Shown: piece by piece, positions 34,401 to 46,920 of the stretch
Position numbering within the stretch: position 1 is the first letter of the stretch
Layout: each line of letters begins with the position of its first letter
NCBI RefSeq assembly: GCF_030272615.1
Contig: NC_081413.1
Location: forward strand, 444,129,038 to 444,193,037
Reading direction: 5' to 3'
DNA length: 64,000 nt
Source: Cryptomeria japonica
Lineage: Eukaryota > Streptophyta > Pinopsida > Cupressales > Cupressaceae
Notes under the pieces: generated by a model
Databases searched by the model: none
Told to the model about the DNA's origin: nothing
Seen by the model: the letters and a program-made list of their open reading frames with translations, nothing else
Program-made: the position numbers and the translations under genes

Positions 34401-35706
34401 AAACGGAGCAATGGAGTGAATGTTAGTGTAGCTATTCTATTGTATCATTATAGGCCTATTATTTTGTTATGTCGTTATAGAACTGTATACATACTTTCCT
34501 CATTGTATATAGGCTCGTATATTTTCTCTTTCGTTTGGTATTAACACACTGCTTTCTCCTGCGCACCTGTGAATGAGAAATGAGCGTTGCTTTTGTTGAT
34601 CTTTGAGCCTATGAAGAATATGGTATAATGACTTTTCAAGCAATGTAAGGAGTTCTGAATTTGCAAAAGTCATGCTTTGCCCGGGTATTTTGAATAGAGC
34701 TCTCAAGATCATGTGATATCTGATGGAAGGAGAAGTGAGCGTCTGTCCAATAGAGAATTGAGGGAAAAGCAAGTGCATGAAGAAGGTGTGAAAGAACATA
34801 GCTAAAGAATTACGATTACTTGTCTTGTCAATCCGCAAAGTGAGGACAAATTTCTCTTTGTTGTTGTTTGAGTGTGTCACATGTGCAATATCTGGTGAAT
34901 GTCTACCTTTCCAGACAATGCCAACATATTGCCAGCACTCAATAAGCCCAAAATGTAGGCTATTAGAACATTGACTTCTATTTTTTTCTATCAGACGCTC
35001 TCCAAAAATGTCAAAAATTTACAACTGGACAAGCTGATTTTTCAAGGGCTTTTGGAGTACTTAATGTATGCTACCAAGAAAAGAAGATTCATGTCAATCT
35101 CAAAGAAGGCTATGATGTAGATAACAAATGTGAGGTAGAACATCCAAATAAGCATCCTTTCTTCACTACATGAGCATAGATCAACTTAATACTTCTCTTC
35201 ATTCTTGAAAGAGCGTGTATACCAAAATAAGTATATATGTCAAAATACAATTCATAATAATAGTCTTTATGTTGCAATTTTTTTATTTATTTTTTATTTT
35301 TTGTCTTATCATGTCTTTTCCCAAATTGCTTATTTCAGACTATAACTCTTAAAATGGTCTAATTGTAGAATTAAGAAGAAATTTAGATCTTACTTTTGTT
35401 TGTACACAATTTAATAGTTTCTTATTAGTTTCCATTCTACAAAATTTATTGTTTTCTATAGATTTTATTATGTGATGAAGAGTAAGTGGAACCACTTACA
35501 TAGGATGAATCCATGGTCCACCTTGAAGAAGGTTTTATGTCAGAATATCATGCATGGCATGGTTAGTAATGGGTAAGGTTAGAGGTCCAAGTATAATGTC
35601 TAATGTGATTATACTTAATAGCTGTCTACCAATGTTATCAAAGCCACATATATAGAGATTATCAAGTTGGATGAGAGAGGTATCCACATTGGTTTAATGC
35701 AGAACA
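34401..35706. other. Unassigned DNA
   Basis: The minus-strand frame at 34500-34880 (126 aa) has no recognisable domain. No LTR pair or RNA gene was seen. Confidence 0.4.
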
Positions 35707-38110
35707 TTTTTTTTTTAAGGAAAAGCTTAAGTGCATACTAATATATTAATTGAAAATATAAACATTACAATATAAAAGTTCAAATGAAATCACTCATCCC
35801 TAGAGAGAAGAAAATATACTATAAAAAGAGAAACCACAAAGACCCATGCTTAATCTGTAGACCAAACCTAACTAGCTAGTAAGCTACAAAATGATTCAAA
35901 AAAATGGAGATGACAAAGAACGAGGCTCAATTCGCTATACCTATCCAATATTATAGCCGATTAAACATGAGAATATGGAGCCTTCAGGCTATACTATCTC
36001 TAATAAATAGAGATAAAAACAAACCCAATTTCAAACACAGAGAGGAACTAAAATGACTTTGTATCCAAAAGACAAGTTACTAAGAAAAATACTTGAAACA
36101 AGGCTGACAGAAGGGCCCTCGACTAGATCTGAGGAAATGTTCTCCACCACTCCTACATCACCTGCATTGTCTCCCTCAGACTACTTATTGTCAAACTTCA
36201 AATCCACAAAGAATTATTTAGGGTGTTTTTTGAAGCTTTCCTTTAGGTGCACTTTCCTAATCTTCTGATGATGCAGTTGATGCGGCATAAGCTAATCGAG
36301 TACATAAAAGAGTTCTTAAAAAAGGGTGGCCTCTGATGGAGATATGATTTTTCAAAAAATTTCTAACTTGCCCTCAAAAGATTTTTAGTTGTTCAATTCA
36401 AGGCTGATCTTCATGGTATTATACGACTTAAGCATACTAGGGTTTCTTGATCAAGTATTTCCTTGGAAAAATTTTCCAACCCAACCCTTGTCGTTGAACA
36501 AGTCATGCTTTTTTATAGCCTTTTCCAAATTATTAGTTGAAATAAAGTCTTGTTTAACAAATTGAGACCACAAATGTAACAGAGAACCATAATTTTATAG
36601 TACATCAAATGCATTTGAGAGAAAGAAAGATACTACTTCAGGAGGGTAAATATTTGATAAGGCCTTAAGGAAAATTACTTCTTCTCCAATAACAGTGACA
36701 ATCACTCTTAGAATCTTTATGAAATCCCTTGATAAGATGTGTTTCATGTGCTTTGGAGTGAAGGCCCCTGAGGTTGGAAGCTCCCAACCAGTGAAGGAAA
36801 TAGAAATTCTCTAGTTAAGAGGCCTATATTTCATGGTCCATGACAAAAGGAAACACTAAATGCAAGCGACAAGCTGAAGTGAAGACTGGCAACCCTCAAT
36901 TCTTAAGAACCTCACTACATTGCATTCTACAATGCTAAAAATTTCTTTAGTTGAAAATCTTAAACTGCACTAGAAGAAGGAAACATCATTTACAAAAGAA
37001 AGGATGATGTAGAAAATGGCCACCTATTTTCCTTAAAATAACCACCTCTCTACATCTGCACGATCCTCAACATGTGGTGATGTCAGAGGATTTTAATTTC
37101 ACAAGAGAAGAATATCAAGTATTACACAAAGATCAAGCAAGTGCTTTGATAGCCTCGCCACAGTCCTAATTTAGCACATCCCATGGTATGATGTCCTTTC
37201 CAACACCTCTATATGGATTGAGGGGATCACATGAGTTGGCCATAAGCTGCAGAGCGATATACCTGGCCTTTGATGTGACATAGCCACTAGTTGAGCATCA
37301 TCATTGCTAGGTAAAAATAATTAAGTCAATATTTAAGGAGATATTGGGGTCCTTAATACATGGCCCATTTGATGTAGAGCTCTAGCACTTTAAATTTTCA
37401 TCATCATTACCAGAAATTGTTCCTAAGGATGACAACCTACAAAATTGAACACATGTTAAAATGAATGATAAATGAGCATCAACTAAAGCTATTGGTGCCA
37501 AGGTTTCATCATTGTGGATCTCTATCTTATTTTAAGCATGATTTTCCCCTTCATAATACTGCAAGTTTTGTTAGCTAATACATTAGTGAGCATGTTAGCT
37601 TCTCTAAAATAATTTTTTATACTAAAATCTTCAAGCCTCTAGAGGAGTTGTCATGCCTCCTAAAGAACATACCTAATTTTCTAGCTTGGGGCTTCAAATT
37701 TTTCAAAGCCAATATGGTATTCATTGAATCCCCTTCTATAATAAAATTTTTTAACCCTAACTTGCAAGCCATGTGTAAACCATATACTAGCGTAGTGGCT
37801 TCCACTACATTATTGGTGACATTAGGAATGATAGAGTTGCTACCTCCTTGTAGAGGAACAAATTTTGAATAGCTAAGAGCTATTCAAAGAATGCTTCCAT
37901 TCTGGTTCTTCTCCTTAATCAGAAGAGTCATTTGAATCTTCTTACATATGTTGTTACAAACCTTTTCCAGATTGAAAACCACTCAACTAGAGACTCTGGG
38001 GTGTAACTTAACAATTTTTTCTTCAAGAATTCCCTAGCAAAGTCACCAATCTGTTGGTTCCCAAATCAACAGATTCTAAGTCCTAGAGAAATTGCCATGA
38101 ACTCATTAGT
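35707..38110 (-). mobile_element. LINE fragment on the minus strand
   Basis: A T-run at 35709-35718, read as a poly(A) tail on the minus strand, is followed at higher coordinates by an RNase H segment at 37617-37880 (VVEATTLVYGLHMACKLGLK and NFIIEGDSMNTILALK). The region between is heavily decayed, and its assignment to one element rests only on position and orientation. The upper limit is approximate. Confidence 0.55.
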
Positions 38111-38214
38111 AGACATAGAATGGGACTTGGCCAATGAACGAGATTCAGTCACAAGATTGAAATCTCCTACACTTTTGGCTCTACAAGACCAAGGCAGGTA
38201 AACCTATGTAATGT

Positions 38215-38720
38215 CTCACTAGTACATTCAGAGCTAATTTTTGATGGCTGATTGTTGGAATTGAGACTAATTTTCGTCGGAGTGCCGACAAAAGTAGCCA
38301 TCAAAAACTCATCGTCGAATTTGTCGATAATGCATCTGACCGTCAGAAATACGACAATCCCATGGACTCTACCAACGGTGAGCATGATTGCTCTTCCGGT
38401 CAAAAAAGTTGTCGGACATGCAATATCCTCGTCGGATGCTACTATATAATTCGTTGGAAAGTTGATGGAAGTTTGGAACTTTGCACCGACGGTGATGCTA
38501 TTTGTCTGATGCTTATGTCATCAGTCCATTAATATGCATCGACTACTGTCCGACTACGAAGTGTCATCCCACATACAAAATCCTCATCGGATGTTTGTGT
38601 AGTTTGTCGGAAGTTCGACGACTCTAGAACCTTTGCACTGACGAGAATGTTGTATGTCCAACAATTTCATCATTGGTGGAAAGCTTGGTATCCGTCGTAA
38701 TTCCGATGATAATAATATTT
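38215..38720. mobile_element. CACTA-like terminal region with CGTCGG-type subterminal repeats
   Basis: Begins at CACTAGTACATT (38219). It is dense in CGTCGGA, TCCGAC, CGACGG and GTCGGA words over 500 bases, in contrast to the AT-rich surroundings. CACTA elements commonly have CACTA termini and short subterminal repeats of this kind. No matching TAGTG end could be assigned, so this may be a fragment or a non-autonomous copy. Confidence 0.4.
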
Positions 38721-39190
38721 TTATCAAAAAACAATATTATTATCCAATCATTGATATGTATAGCGAATGATATTCTATCCCCACCACCTACCAATAGGGG
38801 GCATAAGTTTGAGGCTAATATGAGGTGCACTTTTTTCAAGCTAATATGATTAGGCGCACTATGGTTGAGATGGTCCAGCTCCTAAGAGGATTGTATGAAC
38901 CACTGAGTACTGGTAAACCTATTAAAAATGGTGCTGATAGAGAATTAGCTAGCCCAAATATAAGAGCCTTTAAAGCCAATCAGGGACATGAAATGACTTT
39001 ATCTACCTTATCTAAGTTAGTTGTTCTTGGGAGCTACCACATCCCATACACGATGCATACATGACACGAGTAATAGAACAATACAGTGCAACATCAATAG
39101 AGAAGGATGATACCAAGTCATCATTCCACATAGGGTCACTACTTTAAAAATACATAAGGCATTAGATTCTAGAGTGTAGTGGAGGAAGTG
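38721..39190. other. Unassigned DNA
   Basis: The plus-strand frame at 38846-39064 (MIRRTMVEMVQLLRGLYEPL) has no recognised domain. Nothing else supported. Confidence 0.35.
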
Positions 39191-39194
39191 TCAT

Positions 39195-39545
39195 CGTATG
39201 TCTCTTCACACAAGTCCCAACGCTCCATGTGCGGGCTTTCTTTTCATTGTATGTTCTCATGGGGACGCACCATATGGAACCAAGCATTATCTCATATAGA
39301 CAAGAAAGACAATCACACAATCCCTATACTACATGAGCATGTATGTCTCTTTGCATAAGTCCCAACGCTCGATGTGTAGGCATGCCTTTCATCGTATGTG
39401 CTACATGGGGACAGACCATGTGGAACCAAGCATTCTCTCATGTGAATGAGAACAATGATCACATAATCCTTGTGTGAGTGGGAATTCCTCTTCGCACAAG
39501 TCCCAATGCTCCATGTGCGAGCATGCCTTCCCAAAACACCCTTGG
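39195..39545. repeat. Tandem repeat, about 141-145 bp, nearly three copies
   Basis: The phrase CAAGTCCCAA(C/T)GCTC(C/G)ATGTG recurs at about 39211, 39356 and 39497, and GGAACCAAGCATT(A/C)TCTCAT recurs at about 39276 and 39422. Copies are diverged by an estimated 15-20 percent. Confidence 0.75.
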
Positions 39546-39797
39546 TGTTGTGATAGCCCTCAAGGCATGCTTAAGGAACCAATTTTCTTGTTATTTGTTT
39601 TAACCCAAGTCTATTGTTATGTTATCACTCTATTACAAAACTCCCCAAACATGAATACCAAGCATACCAGGTACACTGATGGACAAGGGACAGGAGTGGG
39701 AGCCACTCCCTAGTCTCACTCTAAGACTAAGCTCATGCCATATCTAAATGAAAGACATCTCAAATACATCGTCAGTGGAAAGCTGAAAAATGCCATG
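39546..39797. other. Unassigned DNA
   Basis: No feature seen. Confidence 0.35.
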
Positions 39798-39917
39798 TTC
39801 ATACATAAGCAAGACATACTCAATTGGGCACAATCACCAAGAGAACGGTAAAAAGTGTGTTTGAGATCATTGTCCTAATTGTGGTGTGGTCACCAAGAGA
39901 TCATCGTAAATTTGTCA
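39798..39917 (+). repeat. 120-bp direct repeat, left copy
   Basis: Co-linear with 40602-40721, with four base differences (about 97 percent identical). It flanks the threefold tRNA-like repeat. Confidence 0.85.
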
Positions 39918-39954
39918 GCCTTTCCTTCATTTAAACAAAGTAAACCTTTATGTA

Positions 39955-40000
39955 TATGTATATGTATATGCATATGTATATAGTTTTATGTATTCATTAA
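39955..40000. repeat. TATATG microsatellite
   Basis: Short run of GTATAT/GCATAT hexamers, about 45 bases. Confidence 0.8.
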
Positions 40001-40019
40001 AGATTTTCATTTAATTTTG

Positions 40020-40545
40020 AGCATTTTGTGGATGGTATAATCAAGAAACATATCATCACCCTCACCAATTATGCTCAACTAATTAAGTACAACCATTTTA
40101 TTGTTAATATTTTTTAAATTAAGGGAGTACTTTTCAAAATAGAATTGTTGAATTATTGATTTTTTATATATATAATAGTATAAGTCTTTTATGGATGGTA
40201 TAATTAAGAAACATGCCATCACCTACACCAATTATGCTCGATTTATTGAAATACAACCCTTTGGTTGTTAATAATATTTAAAGGAATGAATTACTTCTCA
40301 AAATAAAATTGTTGGATTATTGAATTAGTATATATAATAGTAAGCTTTCTATATTCATAAAAGATTTTCATTTAATTTTGAGTCTTTTGTGGATGGTATA
40401 ATCAAGAAACATACCATCACCCTCACCAATTGTGCTCAACCAATTGAGCTACAACCCTTTGGTTGTAAGTATTTTTCAAAATAAAGATGTACTTGTCAAA
40501 ATAGAATTGTTGAACTAAATGAATTAGTATACATGGCAATACGTT
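40020..40545 (-). repeat. Three tandem units with a tRNA-like (SINE-like) core
   Basis: The phrase TGGATGGTATAAT(C/T)AAGAAACAT occurs at about 40029, 40192 and 40389. On the minus strand the best copy (about 40386-40470) reads GGGTTGTAGCTCAATTGG, close to a tRNA A box (TRGCNNAGYNGG), then a G-rich stretch and GTTTCTTGATTATACC where a B box would be. This resembles the head of a tRNA-derived SINE, but the B box is poor and no poly-T or poly-A tail is clear. Unit spacing is about 163 and 197 bp. Confidence 0.4.
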
Positions 40546-40601
40546 TTATATATTTATAATTAAATTTCTTTTTGTTTTAAGATTTGTATATTCGAACAAG
40601 A

Positions 40602-40721
40602 TTCATACATAAGAAAGACATACTCAACTAGGCACAATCACCAAGAGAACGGTAAAAAGTATGTTTGAGATCATTGTCCTAATTGTGGTGTGGTCACCAA
40701 GAGATCATCGTAAATTTGTCA
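40602..40721 (+). repeat. 120-bp direct repeat, right copy
   Basis: Partner of 39798-39917. The 684 bp between the copies hold the TATATG microsatellite and the three tRNA-like units. Confidence 0.85.
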
Positions 40722-41161
40722 ATGCAACTTTTGTTGCAAAGCTATAAAAAGTGTGTTAGTTTTGTTTCAATGTTAGTTAATACTCAAATATCAGTTATGG
40801 ATGTTGGAGGGTTGATGAGACACATTAATATCCTTGTTTCATTGACCATAGGATTGGTTGTTGGAGGTATCGAAGGAAAAGTCAATAAAATTTGGAGATT
40901 TTCTGCAATTTTCACTATTTTTCAGAACGTTACAATCTATTTTCCATAATATTTTTGTTGGCATTATAAACCTATTGAGAATGAGAGAACAATGAATCCA
41001 TGAACTTTTGTCTTTGGTTTGATTGAATTTCATTTTGATTTGAGCAAGTTATCATAGTTTTTCTAAAAACTATCATAAACCCTTGTTAGGGTATCCAGTC
41101 ATAAAAATAAATGTATAAATCATATCCCCACTAGTGAAAAGTCACCCCAATGGGTGGGAAA
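40722..41161. other. Unassigned DNA
   Basis: No feature seen. The open frame at 40683-40949 has no recognised domain. Confidence 0.35.
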
Positions 41162-41542
41162 ATGTATATTTGTATTATCTTTCATGTTTTCATGCTTTTT
41201 AGGTCTCCAATATTCATTGGCACGTGCAAATGGTGATTGCTGGTATGATATTGGTCATGTATCAGACCTAGTGCAATATTGAGGGCAGATTTGAAGTTGT
41301 AAGTGCAAGATAAACCCCCTTGGTGTTTGGAGGAAGGTAGTGAGGGGTGCAGAGGGTTAGTGTAGACCCTTTACAAGCTATTGTGTCCCTTGGGTAGGGA
41401 AAATCATCAAGAACTTTATGACTGTCCCTAGATAGTGTGTGGTTGTCCTAGTGAACAAATGAAGACTGAGATTTGGGGAGTATGATGAAATTAATAATCT
41501 TATTATGTGGTGGACATCTGAGATAGGGTTGTAGTGATCCTT
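41162..41542 (+). repeat. 381-bp duplicated segment, copy 1
   Basis: Aligns without visible gaps to 44176-44556, at an estimated 95 percent identity. It starts with ATGTATATT, has a polypyrimidine-like stretch ending TTTTTAG at about 41202, then a short frame containing LARANGDCWYDIGHVSDLV. It may hold a 3' exon of an unidentified gene. Confidence 0.8.
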
Positions 41543-42284
41543 TTCAAGTAAGAGCAAGTGATAACTTTGGGATTACAAAGTTGATTTTGTGGCATTCTCT
41601 CATGTTCTCAAAACAATGTAATCAACATGTCCAAGGTGATATCCAAGGTCCAAGGGATTTCCAAAATTATGCGCGAGGGCTCAAACTTGTAGTGCTTTAG
41701 GATGGAGACTAGTAAGTATGCCCTAGTGATTTGTTGTGTATGTTGAGTTTTCCATTATGACATACCCCCTACCTCTACATCCTGCTATCATGGTTATGCT
41801 AGTTTGAAGAGCAACCCACATTTCAAGCATTCAAGAAAACATCAAGGAACAATTGAGAAATCTACGGTCTTTGCTATGGTATTAATTTTTATCATTTGAT
41901 TTTATGCATAGGTCTTATGCTTTATTGGACAAGTGTGAATGTGAATTTGGATCTTGCATTGCACTTTTTTCCACTTTATTTAGATTCACATCTTCATCCT
42001 TCACAAGTATGAAGACAAGTATGATTAATTGTACCTAGCTTTGAAATCGGTTTTCAATGGTAGAATTTTAACACTAACAACCATGACCTTATATGTCCTT
42101 AATAACAAATTTGTCCCTCTTTTACATGCACATAGGGACCCTCATTGTTCCTTTATGGGTATGTCATATTTTATGACTGTCATGGGTCTAAGGTTTCAAG
42201 AAATGAAAGAAAATCCTTTCTAAACTTTGTAATACACTAATACCCAAAAATTCTACCCCAAGCATGTTCAAAATCTCTGTAACC
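41543..42284. other. Unassigned DNA
   Basis: No gene or repeat recognised. Confidence 0.35.
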
Positions 42285-42690
42285 TTATCTTGCTCCCCAT
42301 CTAGTCTTTAAGGTCTTGAACTACATATCTGTTAGAGAATCTTTAAAGTCTTGAACTTAATTGCATATTTGGCTAAATTCATACATGTGTTCTTATGAGT
42401 CTTAATCCCCATCTAGTATTTACACTGCATATCTGGAGGAGCTTGTCCTTAAGGTCTTGAACTTAGCTGCATCCTTCACCTCAACTTTAAAGTCACATTC
42501 ATTATTTTCTGATACAATGCATGCTTTATAAATGTCTCACATGTGCTATCTCTAAAAGCTGAAACATGATTCTTTGTTGATTTTCTAATAAAACAAGTAT
42601 TTGGCTATATTGATACGTGTTTTTATTAGACTTTCTCCCCATCTGGTGCACACTACATATCTAGATAATCTAGATTTTAATGCCTTGGCT
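42285..42690. repeat. Degenerate repeats of a CTCCCCATCTAG phrase
   Basis: CCCCATCTAGT/CCCCATCTGGT, ACATATCT and TTTAAGGTCTTGAACT recur about four times with irregular 100-200 bp spacing. Copies are old and incomplete. Confidence 0.45.
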
Positions 42691-44175
42691 TAACCACTAC
42701 CCTTAAAATTAGAGTCATATTTATAGTGGCTTGTAAAAATAAAACAAGACTTTTAATTTATGAGTGCCAAACTGAGGTTTACCTAAGCCATAGCTTAACT
42801 ATTTTATACAATTATATATTGTTGCATAAATTATTGTCCACTTTTAGACTAGCTAATTCAAAATAAAATGTTGGTGCCAAAGTCACTTCTTATAGGTTCC
42901 CACTTCCCAATGTTGCCACTTTGAAATCCTAAGAAGGAGAATAGGCGTGCTCCCAAATTACAATTTTTTGTTCTTGTTAATCTCTCTTGAAGAAAGAATC
43001 TACTCAATTCATTAACATCTCCTTGCCAGTAATGTTAGTTCTCCAATCACTAAATTTTGAGTAGGAAAGCTTAGGGGGAAGGCTATTGAAGTCATACATT
43101 AATGAATTGAACTCTCAAGGAGGGGGATGAAATGAAATGTAGCACCACCATGAGTGCTAGTGGTTTTGTGATGTACATACTCTATTCCCTGTAATATGGT
43201 TAATAAATTTTCTACCTTCATGCTTGAGTAAGATTTGATGCATAAAATCATTCTTGTTGATGCTTTTTGATGTGGGTATGCAGGTAGATGGAAGACAGTC
43301 AATAATAATAGGTATCAAAGTTAAATTAAATCCTTCCCTACTGACATAAAAATGTTTAAAGTTGTGAGAGGGGAATTTAAACTAGTAGTAATGGCTCTAT
43401 AGTCACATGATATGCAAAATATTTTTGATCTCTCATCCTTGCATGTTGATATCTATTTATAGAAAACCCCTTGGCATAAGGCGTAATTTGATACATGAGT
43501 TTTATACTCCAAAGCTACAGTCAAGTGGAAATTCCTTTTCAACCCCCATAAAACTTGTTTAAAAGCATCTAAGAATGAAATGGTCTTTAACTCTTAATAC
43601 ATTGTCTATATAGTATATACTCACCCAAAATCTGAATATTACAAAAAGACCAAAGCAAATCTAATCTAGTTCCAAATGAACCTCTGCAATGAGGACCCCT
43701 CCAAAGCAATAGTAGCATACAAACACTAGTAAAAATATTTCTTAGAAATACAGTAAAGAAAAGAACAGGTGCCCTCTCATACAATTCATATTCATTTCCT
43801 TAAGATTAAACAAACTTTTTTTCAAATAAGGAAGTAGTAGTGGTATCATAGTAAAGGCATACAATAAAGAATACATGTGTAGTATCTGAAAGTAACTTCA
43901 ACATGCTTCCCCAAGCTTAAAATACAAATTCATAGAACTGCACAACTATTACATAAGTTTTCACTTTCTGTCTTTTCAACTTTCAAATATTTGAACGTAA
44001 TAACTTATGCTTTTGAGGTTTTGCAAGAAACATATAGGTTGTGATTTTCACATTGCCATACTAGACTACAATGAAACTGCACTACTTTGAAAGGTTACTT
44101 CTATGGATTTACTACTAAAACCAATCTGTGTACATTGTCATTACCAGCACTTCATATTCTCCAAAGAAAAAGAAC
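42691..44175. other. Unassigned DNA
   Basis: Short minus-strand frames at 43099-43302 and 43587-43784 have no domain. CACTAGTAAAAATA at about 43729 resembles a CACTA terminus, but no partner was found. Confidence 0.35.
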
Positions 44176-44556
44176 ATGTATATTGGTATTATCTTTCATG
44201 TTTTCATGCTTTTTAGGTCTCCAAGATTCATTGGCACGTGCAAATGGTGACTGTTGGTATGATATTGGTCATGTATCAGACCTAGTGTAGCATCAAGGGC
44301 AGATTTGAAGTTGTAAGTGAAAGATAGACCCCCTTTGTGTTTGGAGGAAGGTAGTGAGGGGTGGAGAGGGTTAGTGTAGACCCTTTAGAAGCTATTTTGG
44401 CCCTTGGGTAGGGAAAATCATCAAGAACTTTATGACTGTCCCTAGATAGTGTGTGGCTGTCCTAGTGAACAAATGAAGACTGAGTTTTTGGGAGTATGAT
44501 GAAATTAATAATCTTATTATGTGGTGGACATTTGAGATAGGGTTGTAGTGATCCTT
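44176..44556 (+). repeat. 381-bp duplicated segment, copy 2
   Basis: Second copy of 41162-41542. Here the short frame after TTTTTAG reads GLQDSLARANGDCWYDIGHV and ends with TAG at about 44290; copy 1 has CAA there and stops two codons later. Confidence 0.8.
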
Positions 44557-46200
44557 GGAAACTTTTAAAGGGGTTTGGAGGCCCTAATAAGTGGAAACAA
44601 ATCATATCTTGCCGACTGTCCTAAGTGACTTGGCTGTCACAGTCATTGTTGTCAATCATTTGCCAATTCTCCCAACACTATTATACAAGCTTCATGCATT
44701 GCCATAAATTCTCAAAATAATGTTACACAACATTCACTAGAATTTTTCACTTGAGAAGGTCTCTCACGGATGAATTTAGGGATTCTTGGACTATTATGGT
44801 TTAACAATTTTTTGATAGTTTTTGAAAGCAATTCCTACAATCTTTTGTGTAGAAACAACAATGTTCTATATGTCCATGCATCAATGGGAGAGGTTTAGGA
44901 TTTTCATTTAGCAACATGATTGATAGAGATACCAAGAATGAAATTGCAAGCAAGATCTAATATTTATGAATGAAATTGCAAATCAATCTAAGTTACATGT
45001 TTGATATCTTACTTATATCATGGCAACATAAAATGTATATATGCACTCAACATACCTCTTTGCTTGTTTATTTGAGAATGTTGCTAGGAAATAATAGGTG
45101 AATGATACATTAATCTACACATGAATCACTTGTACTTTCCTGATACTTTCATCCCTTGGTCAAGGCCGCATACCCCCTTACACTTGAATATTGTTTCCAC
45201 CCTCATGATTACTTGAAGTCCATTCTCAAATCACACTAAATGACAATAGTTAGTACAAAATAGTGACCATAGCCAAGGAAGCCCAGATTTACTCATACTC
45301 AACATAATAAGAAATATCTAAATCATTTGGACCGTTATTCATAACATAACCTCTTTTTCACATCATGGAAGGCCAAAATTACAAGGATCATGCTTCTTCG
45401 AAGGAGCCATTGTTCAGAGCCACCAAACTATCAACAAGAGTAGAAGCTATTAGGCTCATACAATTTTAGGACATATAAAGAGTTGAATTAGAAGCGAGAT
45501 CATGAAGCATACAATAGAGAGGTATTCATGGAATAGACATCTGAAAACATCTCATTCATGAAGTAACAAAATGCTAAAGAAAATGACAAGTAATAAAACA
45601 ACTTACAAGGATGAGGCATATTCATAACTTTTGCAGTCTCACCTTGGATATCAACACTAGAAGCAACTCATATTGTTCGTGTACATACAAGACAATATGG
45701 GAGTTCATTATACCCATCAACTTGTAGTGTTGTTGTTCGTGTTGGCTCTATTGGACCTTGCAATTAAGATTCAATATACATTATTCAATAAGATTAACTG
45801 TGCAACATAATGAAATATTGAAAAGTGTGTTATTTTGTTGATCTTCGCTTGGTTTCAAGAATAGTTTAATATTCTATACTTAATAGAGCCAACCACGTGA
45901 AGGTGGAAGCTCATTTGGCCCCTCCCCCCCCCTAACATCACTCTAAATTCCCCGTTAACATATTATAACATTCATTCATTCATTCTTTCTACCATTAATA
46001 AAATATTGCATTCATTTATTAATATCACATAATGTTCATTAACACATAACATTGATTGACATTAATTAACACGTAACATTCATCAATATTAATTAACACA
46101 TATCATCCATAACTATTAATTAGCACATAATTACATTCACTAACACATAAAAATCAGTCATTATCAAATAAGTTAGATTACAATCATTTCTTTTTTTGTT
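44557..46200. other. Unassigned DNA next to the CACTA element
   Basis: Includes a C-run at 45924-45933 and repeated CATTAATTAACACATA-type words at 46020-46150. The 3' terminus of the CACTA element should be here or nearby but was not identified. Confidence 0.35.
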
Positions 46201-46920
46201 TTTTCTTTGAAGCTATGAAAACACTAAGTGGAACATCAGTTTCTTCATCATTTCCCCCCTATGCAGATGTTCTGCCAATTGCTCATGATCTTGATGTATG
46301 CCTAGTCCTATACTAAGGACGAGGATCCTAAAGCGAAGGGGGGTCATCTGCCATAACAAAGAAATGGGTTAAATTCAAAATAAAATGTATTATTGTTACA
46401 AGTATTTCAATAATTTAGAGAACATAATTGTTGTGCTCTTTACTTGATTGGGCCACATAATTTTGTCTAGCCTCAACCTCAACATGTTGAACATCCTCTA
46501 GATCATCTGGAGTTGAAATACTAAAGGTCACATTAATGCTAAACACCAATTGCAATTATATTTGTTTAAAGGAATACAGTGGTCCTCTTTGCCTGAGTGG
46601 GGAACATCACGTTCCTGATGTTGTGTACCCAGATCATGCTCCACTTGGTCACCACCGACTACATGCTCTAAAATATTAACAAAAAAGGTTACATTAATTA
46701 CTACTCTAATAAAAAATTAAGATGTTTAATTGTATTAATAGCTAAATAAATAAATTTAAATAGCAAATGAATACCTCCACTATTGGGATGCACATCTGGA
46801 CCTTCATGTGCAGGTGGTGTTTCACGATTAGCAGGCTTCATTCCAATGTCATGCATATTGTTATCATTGCTTTCTTATTTAAAACAAATATAGTCACTTT
46901 ATGTTGGAACTCAACATCAA

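Noticed and set aside
34430-34880. A Ty1/Copia LTR end and gag near TTTGGTATTAACAC
   Set aside because: The match to a tRNA-Met primer site is poor, no LTR partner was found and the following frame has no gag features.
40386-40470. Functional tRNA gene on the minus strand
   Set aside because: Only an A-box-like stretch is convincing; no proper B box, anticodon stem or acceptor pairing was found.
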